DNA of 9,629 nucleotides from PALSA-1004 sp046596405 (lineage in GTDB: Bacteria > Pseudomonadota > Gammaproteobacteria > Burkholderiales > SG8-41), in the NCBI GenBank assembly GCA_046596405.1, contig JBKJMN010000354.1:1-9629 (forward strand), given 5' to 3'. The notes under the pieces were generated by a model. That model was not told where the DNA came from, searched no databases, and saw nothing but the letters and a program-made list of their open reading frames with translations. The position numbers were made by a program, and so were the translations under genes. Below, in pieces: positions 5,815-9,629 of this stretch. Position 1 is the stretch's first letter. The number at the start of each line of letters is the position of its first letter.

Positions 5815-6352
5815 ACACCACGCACCGCGCGGCAATTTTGAGAAAGTGCGCGAGATCGGGAGTTGGTCTCCCTGGCACTTTCGCCAGATCGTCCCAGCGG
5901 CGCAGTTCTACCGCCTCCTGCGCATGCGGTTGGGCAATGAATTGCGCCGCCTCTGCCACGTTATAGGTCCCGCCTTGCAGCTCGAGGCTGCGCTTGGAAT
6001 CGACCGACAAGCCCGGCCAATAGCCTGCTTCAGCCGCACACAAATAACGTTTGGCGTCGACGTGCAGCGCGATTGGACTCAACACCGCCGGACCGAACAA
6101 GCGCTTCAATTCCTTTACGCCATGATACTGGTGCCGGTCGTCGACGCCGCGCAAAGTCGGCGTCTCGCCCTCGTCGTTCGACAGATGGCCGAGATCGTGC
6201 AGCAGGCAGGCCGTGATGAGCTCGTTGCTCGCGCCGGCCTCTGCCGCGAGCTGCGCGCTTTGCAGCGCATGCTCGAGTTGCGTCACGGCTTCGCCGGCGT
6301 ACAGACGGCCGCCCCTGGCAAAATACAGCGCTTCGATTTCCACCAGCGTCAT
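5810..6352 (-). CDS. phnZ: PhnZ-like HD-domain diiron phosphonate oxygenase
   Basis: 180-residue cytoplasmic HD-domain protein. PhnZ is a mixed-valence diiron oxygenase that splits the C-P bond of (R)-2-amino-1-hydroxyethylphosphonate to glycine and phosphate. All key PhnZ positions are present in register: metal ligands His28, His52, Asp53, His77, His97 and Asp154, and substrate contacts Tyr18, Glu21, His56, Lys101 and Ser119. The family motif LLHDLGH is at 50-56. The related enzyme TmpB and the general phosphonate-operon HD group (TIGR03276) are alternatives. The ATG at 6352 is preferred to one at 6376: AGGA stands five bases before it and overlaps the upstream stop codon, which suggests translational coupling to the YjbB-like gene. 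The 2-oxoglutarate oxygenase partner that makes PhnZ's substrate is not in the window. Confidence 0.87.
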   Translation of the reverse strand: MTLVEIEALYFARGGRLYAGEAVTQLEHALQSAQLAAEAGASNELITACLLHDLGHLSNDEGETPTLRGVDDRHQYHGVKELKRLFGPAVLSPIALHVDAKRYLCAAEAGYWPGLSVDSKRSLELQGGTYNVAEAAQFIAQPHAQEAVELRRWDDLAKVPGRPTPDLAHFLKIAARCVVY

Positions 6353-6357
6353 CCGGG

Positions 6358-6361
6358 TCCT
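6358..6361 (-). promoter_or_regulatory. phnZ ribosome binding site overlapping stop codon
   Basis: AGGA on the minus strand lies five bases before the ATG at 6352 and shares bases with the TAG that ends the YjbB-like gene. The alternative upstream ATG at 6376 has no such site, so this motif decides the start and points to coupled translation. Confidence 0.6.
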
Positions 6362-8084
6362 AGGCTTTCGGCGCATCGCTGTTTAGCGATGAATCGAGCG
6401 GCTCACCCTTGGCGACCGCCGACGCATCGGCGCTGACGTGCTTGCTGGCCTCGCGCAAGCGCGTCGGCGCGAGCACTCCGGCCGATTCAAGCGTCGGGTA
6501 CGCGATCGAGCAGATATGCGAATTGATGCGCTTCAGGTCACGGATAATGTCCAGATGCAGGGCGCTCGTTTCGATGCTCGACAGCTTGTTGTCGACGAGC
6601 CGCTGGAGATGACTGTCCGAATAGGCGCGCTCGAGCGTGCGGAACTGCTCTTTCTCCGAGATCAACCGCTGCGCGCTGCCCAGATCGGCGTACATGAAGA
6701 CGTTGAGGCCGAGCTGGAGGTTGGCGAGCACGCGCGCGTGCAGCTCGCATATTTCGTCCATCCCCGCGTCCGAGAATTCCTGGTTCTTGCGGATTTTCTT
6801 TTCGGCGATCTCGATCAGGTTCTTGTCGATGATGTCGCCGACATGCTCGAGGTTGATCGTAAACGAAATGATATCCGCCCAGCGGCTTGCATCCTTGCCT
6901 TCGAGCGCGTCGCGGCTCATCTGGGTCAGATAGAGCTTGATCGCGGTATACAGCTCGTCAACGTCATCGTCCATGCGATGGATCTCGCCCGCGAGCTTCA
7001 GATCGTTGTTGCGCAAGACGTTGAGCGTGCCGCGCAGCATGACTTCGATCATGTCGCCCAGCCGCAACGCTTCACGCGCCGCGCACGAGATCGCGAGGGC
7101 CGGCGTCTCGAGCGCCACCGGATCGAGGTAACGCGGCTTCGCCGGCCGGTCGAGCTCGGGCGCCGACGGCAACACGTTTTCAGCGAGACGCGCGACGCGC
7201 TCGGTAAAGCCGATGAACATCAATGCGATTGCGACGTTGAACGCGAGATGGAAATTGACGACCTGGCGCTGCGGATCGGGATCGAACCCGGCGAGCCAGC
7301 CCGCGATCGGGTGCAGCAGCGGCAGCATGATCACGCAGCCCGTCAGCTTGAAAAAGAAATTACCGAGCGCGACGCGCCTTGCCTCCGCGGTCGATTTCAG
7401 CGTCGCGATAATGGCGAGCAGGCCGCTGCCGAGATTGGCGCCGAGCACGAGGCCGAGCGCAACGTCGGCCGGCAGCATCAATACCGAAGTGAACGTGGCG
7501 ATCAGCAACACGACCGCCAGGCTCGAATAGCACAATACCGTCAGGCCGGCCGCGATCAGCATGTCGAGCAGCACGTCGCCGGTGATCGACGCAAACAAAA
7601 CTTTTACATTCGCCGCTTCGGTCAGCGGTTTAGCCGCAACGACAATCAACTGCAGCGACAGCAGAATGAGTCCCAGCCCGAGCATGATGCGACCGACGCG
7701 GCCGACCGGCGTATTTTCGCGCGACAGGTAGATGACTACGCCCGCGAAAATGAGCAAGGGCCACAACCATGACAGATTGATCGTCAAGAGCTGCACGACG
7801 AGCGCGGTGCCGACGTCCGCGCCGAGCATAATGGCGAGCGCCGGCGCAGTGGCGATCAGGCCCTGCCCGACGAATGACGTCGTAATCAGCGCGGTGGCGG
7901 TGCTGCTCTGCAGGAGGCCGGTCACGCCGATGCCGCCGAGAAATGCATGCAGGCGATTACTCGTGCTGGCGGCGAGCACCCGGCGCAGCTGTCCACCCCA
8001 GGTGCGCATGATGCCGGTGCGCACCTGGTGCGTGCCCCAGACGAGCAACGCGACGCCGGCCAGCAGATTAAGCAGTACTTGCAA
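6360..8084 (-). CDS. yjbB: YjbB-like Na/Pi-cotransporter-fold phosphate exporter
   Basis: 574-residue inner-membrane protein. The N-terminal half has two inverted Na/Pi-cotransporter (PF02690) repeats, with LLQSSTATALITTSF (57-71) and LGADVGTALV (87-96) in the first, and YSSLAVVLL (186-194) and LGANLGSGLL (214-223) in the second. From about residue 330 it is a soluble helical PhoU-like domain. It closely follows E. coli YjbB, reported to export phosphate, through both domains (for example VALLVWGTH near the start, and SIETS.LHL and the following helix near the end). The start codon is TTG at 8084: a strong GGAGG stands 8 bases before it, and the next ATG (codon 26) would cut the first helix. 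It lies 29 bases after the phosphonoacetaldehyde dehydrogenase and 7 bases before phnZ, so it is surely in their operon. Direction of transport is inferred from YjbB. Confidence 0.88.
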   Translation of the reverse strand: MQVLLNLLAGVALLVWGTHQVRTGIMRTWGGQLRRVLAASTSNRLHAFLGGIGVTGLLQSSTATALITTSFVGQGLIATAPALAIMLGADVGTALVVQLLTINLSWLWPLLIFAGVVIYLSRENTPVGRVGRIMLGLGLILLSLQLIVVAAKPLTEAANVKVLFASITGDVLLDMLIAAGLTVLCYSSLAVVLLIATFTSVLMLPADVALGLVLGANLGSGLLAIIATLKSTAEARRVALGNFFFKLTGCVIMLPLLHPIAGWLAGFDPDPQRQVVNFHLAFNVAIALMFIGFTERVARLAENVLPSAPELDRPAKPRYLDPVALETPALAISCAAREALRLGDMIEVMLRGTLNVLRNNDLKLAGEIHRMDDDVDELYTAIKLYLTQMSRDALEGKDASRWADIISFTINLEHVGDIIDKNLIEIAEKKIRKNQEFSDAGMDEICELHARVLANLQLGLNVFMYADLGSAQRLISEKEQFRTLERAYSDSHLQRLVDNKLSSIETSALHLDIIRDLKRINSHICSIAYPTLESAGVLAPTRLREASKHVSADASAVAKGEPLDSSLNSDAPKA

Positions 8085-8092
8085 TTACCTGT

Positions 8093-8097
8093 CCTCC
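8093..8097 (-). promoter_or_regulatory. Strong Shine-Dalgarno for a TTG start
   Basis: GGAGG on the minus strand, 8 bases before the TTG at 8082-8084. It is the best ribosome binding site in the window and fixes the unusual TTG start of the YjbB-like gene. Confidence 0.7.
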
Positions 8098-8113
8098 AGC
8101 TTCACGGTATGAG

Positions 8114-9571
8114 TCAAGCCCACGGCAGCGAATAGGTCTTCACGTTGGTGAAGCTCTTGATCGCTTCCTGCACGCCTTCCTTGTAGCCGAGGCCTGAGTC
8201 CTTAATGCCGCCGAACGGCGTCAACTCGAGCCGGTAGCCGGGCACTTCGCGCACATTGACCGACCCGACGTTTAATTCCGAGACGAAACGCGAGATGTAG
8301 TCGAGCCGGTTCGTGCACACCGCGGACGACAACCCGTAAGCGGTGGAATTGGCCACGCGGATAGCCTCATCGATATTTTTGAAGCGGATCACCGGCGACA
8401 CCGGACCGAACGTCTCCTGCTTGACCAGCGTCATCTCGGAGCGCACCTGGTCGACCACCGTCGGCGCATACAGCGCGCCGCGGCGCTCGTTGCCCACCAG
8501 CACTTTCGCACCCTGGCTCACCGCCTCGTTGACGCGCGCCTCAAACAATTTCGCCGCCTCCTCGTCGATTACGGTGCCCATCTCGACTTTGCCATCCATC
8601 GGATCGCCAAAGCTCCACGCCCGCGTCTTCTCGACCAGCAGGTCGACGAACTTCGCCGCGATAGATTCCTGCACCAGGATGCGCTTCACCGCGGTGCAAC
8701 GCTGGCCGGAATTTTTGTAGGAGCCGCCCGCGGCAAGCGTCGCCGCTTCCTCGAGGTCGGCATCTTCCATGACGATGATCGGATCGTTGCCGCCGAGTTC
8801 CAGCACCATGCGGCGGTAACCGGCTTTGCTGGCGATGTATTTTCCGATCGCGACGCCGCCCGTAAAAGTCACGAGATCGGCGTGCTCGTTGGTGATCAAT
8901 TCGTCGGCGATCTCGCGCGGATCGCCGGTCACCACCTGTAGCATCTCCGGCGGCAGGCCGGCTTCGTAGAGTGCGTCGGCAAAATACAACGCCGACAGCG
9001 GCACTTTCTCGGACGGCTTCAGCACCATGCGGTTATTGGTCGCGATCGACGGCACCACCTTGTGCGCCACCTGGTTCATCGGATGGTTGAATGGCGTAAT
9101 CGCCGAGATCACGCCCAGCAAGGGGTCGCGCTGGGTATAGACGCGGCGCTGTTTGCCGTGCGGCGTGAGATCGCAGGAAAAAATCTGGCCGTCGTCTTTG
9201 AGGGTTTCGGTGGCGCCGTAGAGCAGCACGTCGGCCACCCTGCCGGCTTCGTAAAGCGAATCCTTCTGGCACAGCCCGGACTCCGCGGTGATCAGATCCG
9301 CGACCTGCTGCCGGCGCGCCTCGAGCAGCGCGGCGGCCTTGCGCATGATGTTCGCGCGCTCGTAGCGCGTGAGCTTCGACTTGTAGCCTTGCGCAATCGC
9401 AAACGCGCGCTTGATGTCGTCGACGGTCGCTTTGGGCACCGTCGCAATCGCCTGTCCGGTGTACGGGTTGAAAACCTCAATCACGCGGTCGCGCAGCACT
9501 TTCTCGCCGCCGATGCGCATACCTTCCTGCTTTACGTCGGATACCGCCTTGCGGTGGGCCACGGATGTCAT
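8114..9571 (-). CDS. phnY: Phosphonoacetaldehyde dehydrogenase
   Basis: 485-residue aldehyde dehydrogenase, cytoplasmic, oxidising phosphonoacetaldehyde to phosphonoacetate with NAD(P), the middle step of the PhnW-PhnY-PhnA route for 2-aminoethylphosphonate. Catalytic residues: Cys292 in GQRCTAVKR and general base Glu258 in LELGG; cofactor motif FTGG at 236-239 and ETFGP at 386-390. Residues reported to hold the phosphonate group in the Sinorhizobium enzyme appear conserved: the FNHP histidine (163), the arginine before the catalytic cysteine (291) and Arg447 in VPGYR. Strings such as FSCDLTPHGK and VPGYRLELTPFGG separate this family (TIGR03250) from other aldehyde dehydrogenases. The ATG at 9571 has AAGGA six bases upstream. 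The name phnY is also used for an unrelated 2-oxoglutarate oxygenase, the PhnZ partner; this is not that protein. Confidence 0.92.
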   Translation of the reverse strand: MTSVAHRKAVSDVKQEGMRIGGEKVLRDRVIEVFNPYTGQAIATVPKATVDDIKRAFAIAQGYKSKLTRYERANIMRKAAALLEARRQQVADLITAESGLCQKDSLYEAGRVADVLLYGATETLKDDGQIFSCDLTPHGKQRRVYTQRDPLLGVISAITPFNHPMNQVAHKVVPSIATNNRMVLKPSEKVPLSALYFADALYEAGLPPEMLQVVTGDPREIADELITNEHADLVTFTGGVAIGKYIASKAGYRRMVLELGGNDPIIVMEDADLEEAATLAAGGSYKNSGQRCTAVKRILVQESIAAKFVDLLVEKTRAWSFGDPMDGKVEMGTVIDEEAAKLFEARVNEAVSQGAKVLVGNERRGALYAPTVVDQVRSEMTLVKQETFGPVSPVIRFKNIDEAIRVANSTAYGLSSAVCTNRLDYISRFVSELNVGSVNVREVPGYRLELTPFGGIKDSGLGYKEGVQEAIKSFTNVKTYSLPWA

Positions 9572-9583
9572 TGGGAGTCCTTT

Positions 9584-9629
9584 TTACTGAAGATGATTGA
9601 GCGCGATGTCGAAAATATCGAAATTGCGC
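9584..9629 (-). CDS. C-terminal end of an upstream operon gene (partial)
   Basis: On the minus strand one frame reads RNFDIFDIALNHLQ and then TAA (stop at 9584-9586); the gene begins beyond the right edge. Only 12 bases separate this stop from the dehydrogenase ATG, and the dehydrogenase Shine-Dalgarno lies in that gap, as in a tight operon. Fourteen residues are too few to name it. By context a phosphonoacetate hydrolase (PhnA) or the transaminase PhnW is expected; that is inference from the usual phnW-phnA-phnY grouping. Another frame is also open over this stretch but runs without a stop into the next gene region. Confidence 0.55.
   Translation of the reverse strand, partial: RNFDIFDIALNHLQ

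Noticed and set aside
6353..6376. Longer phnZ start at ATG 6376
   Set aside because: It has no ribosome binding site, overlaps the upstream gene, and adds a basic N-terminus not seen in PhnZ, whereas ATG 6352 has AGGA at five bases.
6438..7772. Long plus-strand open frame (444 codons)
   Set aside because: It is antisense to the clearly recognisable YjbB-like gene; its product is rich in Arg, Asp, Glu and Gln in the manner of a reverse-strand shadow and has no domain.

Overview
The window looks like chromosomal DNA from a GC-rich proteobacterium, most likely a betaproteobacterium. This rests on overall composition and on close resemblance of the MlaF-like and YjbB-like proteins to Gram-negative families; it is an inference, because no rRNA or other marker gene is present. 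The DNA is densely coding, with eight complete genes and the tail of a ninth. No tRNA, rRNA, CRISPR array or insertion sequence was seen.

Left part (1-1776). Positions 1-247 are noncoding, visibly AT-richer than the rest, and full of short inverted and direct repeats. Next, on the minus strand, come an MlaF-type lipid-transport ATPase and, just upstream of it, a LEA14-type lipoprotein. They probably form one transcription unit starting near 1680. The ATPase has a tyrosine where the H-loop histidine normally sits, and no permease gene follows it closely.

Middle (1777-3735, plus strand). A queuosine-precursor transporter of the YhhQ/Vut family is followed 24 bases later by a 12-helix MFS carrier of unknown substrate. 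The MFS gene meets the next block tail to tail with an 11-base overlap.

Right part (3725-9629, minus strand). This is the main content: a phosphonate (C-P compound) catabolic gene set. In transcription order it holds the end of an unidentified gene, a phosphonoacetaldehyde dehydrogenase, a Na/Pi-cotransporter-fold protein very like the E. coli phosphate exporter YjbB, a PhnZ-like HD-domain diiron oxygenase, then (after a 137-base gap rich in dyads and a candidate promoter) an iron-type alcohol dehydrogenase and a DMT/EamA transporter. The first three genes are tightly packed and look co-transcribed. The last two form a second tight pair with what may be its own promoter and operator.

Working model (inference): 2-aminoethylphosphonate or related compounds are converted to phosphonoacetaldehyde, which the dehydrogenase oxidises to phosphonoacetate. 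PhnZ opens a separate oxidative C-P cleavage route. The iron alcohol dehydrogenase may interconvert 2-hydroxyethylphosphonate and phosphonoacetaldehyde. The DMT protein may move a phosphonate or an intermediate. The YjbB-like protein could dispose of surplus phosphate, which would fit use of phosphonates as carbon or nitrogen source rather than only for phosphorus. The transaminase (PhnW), the hydrolase (PhnA or PhnX), the 2-oxoglutarate oxygenase partner of PhnZ and a dedicated regulator are not in the window.
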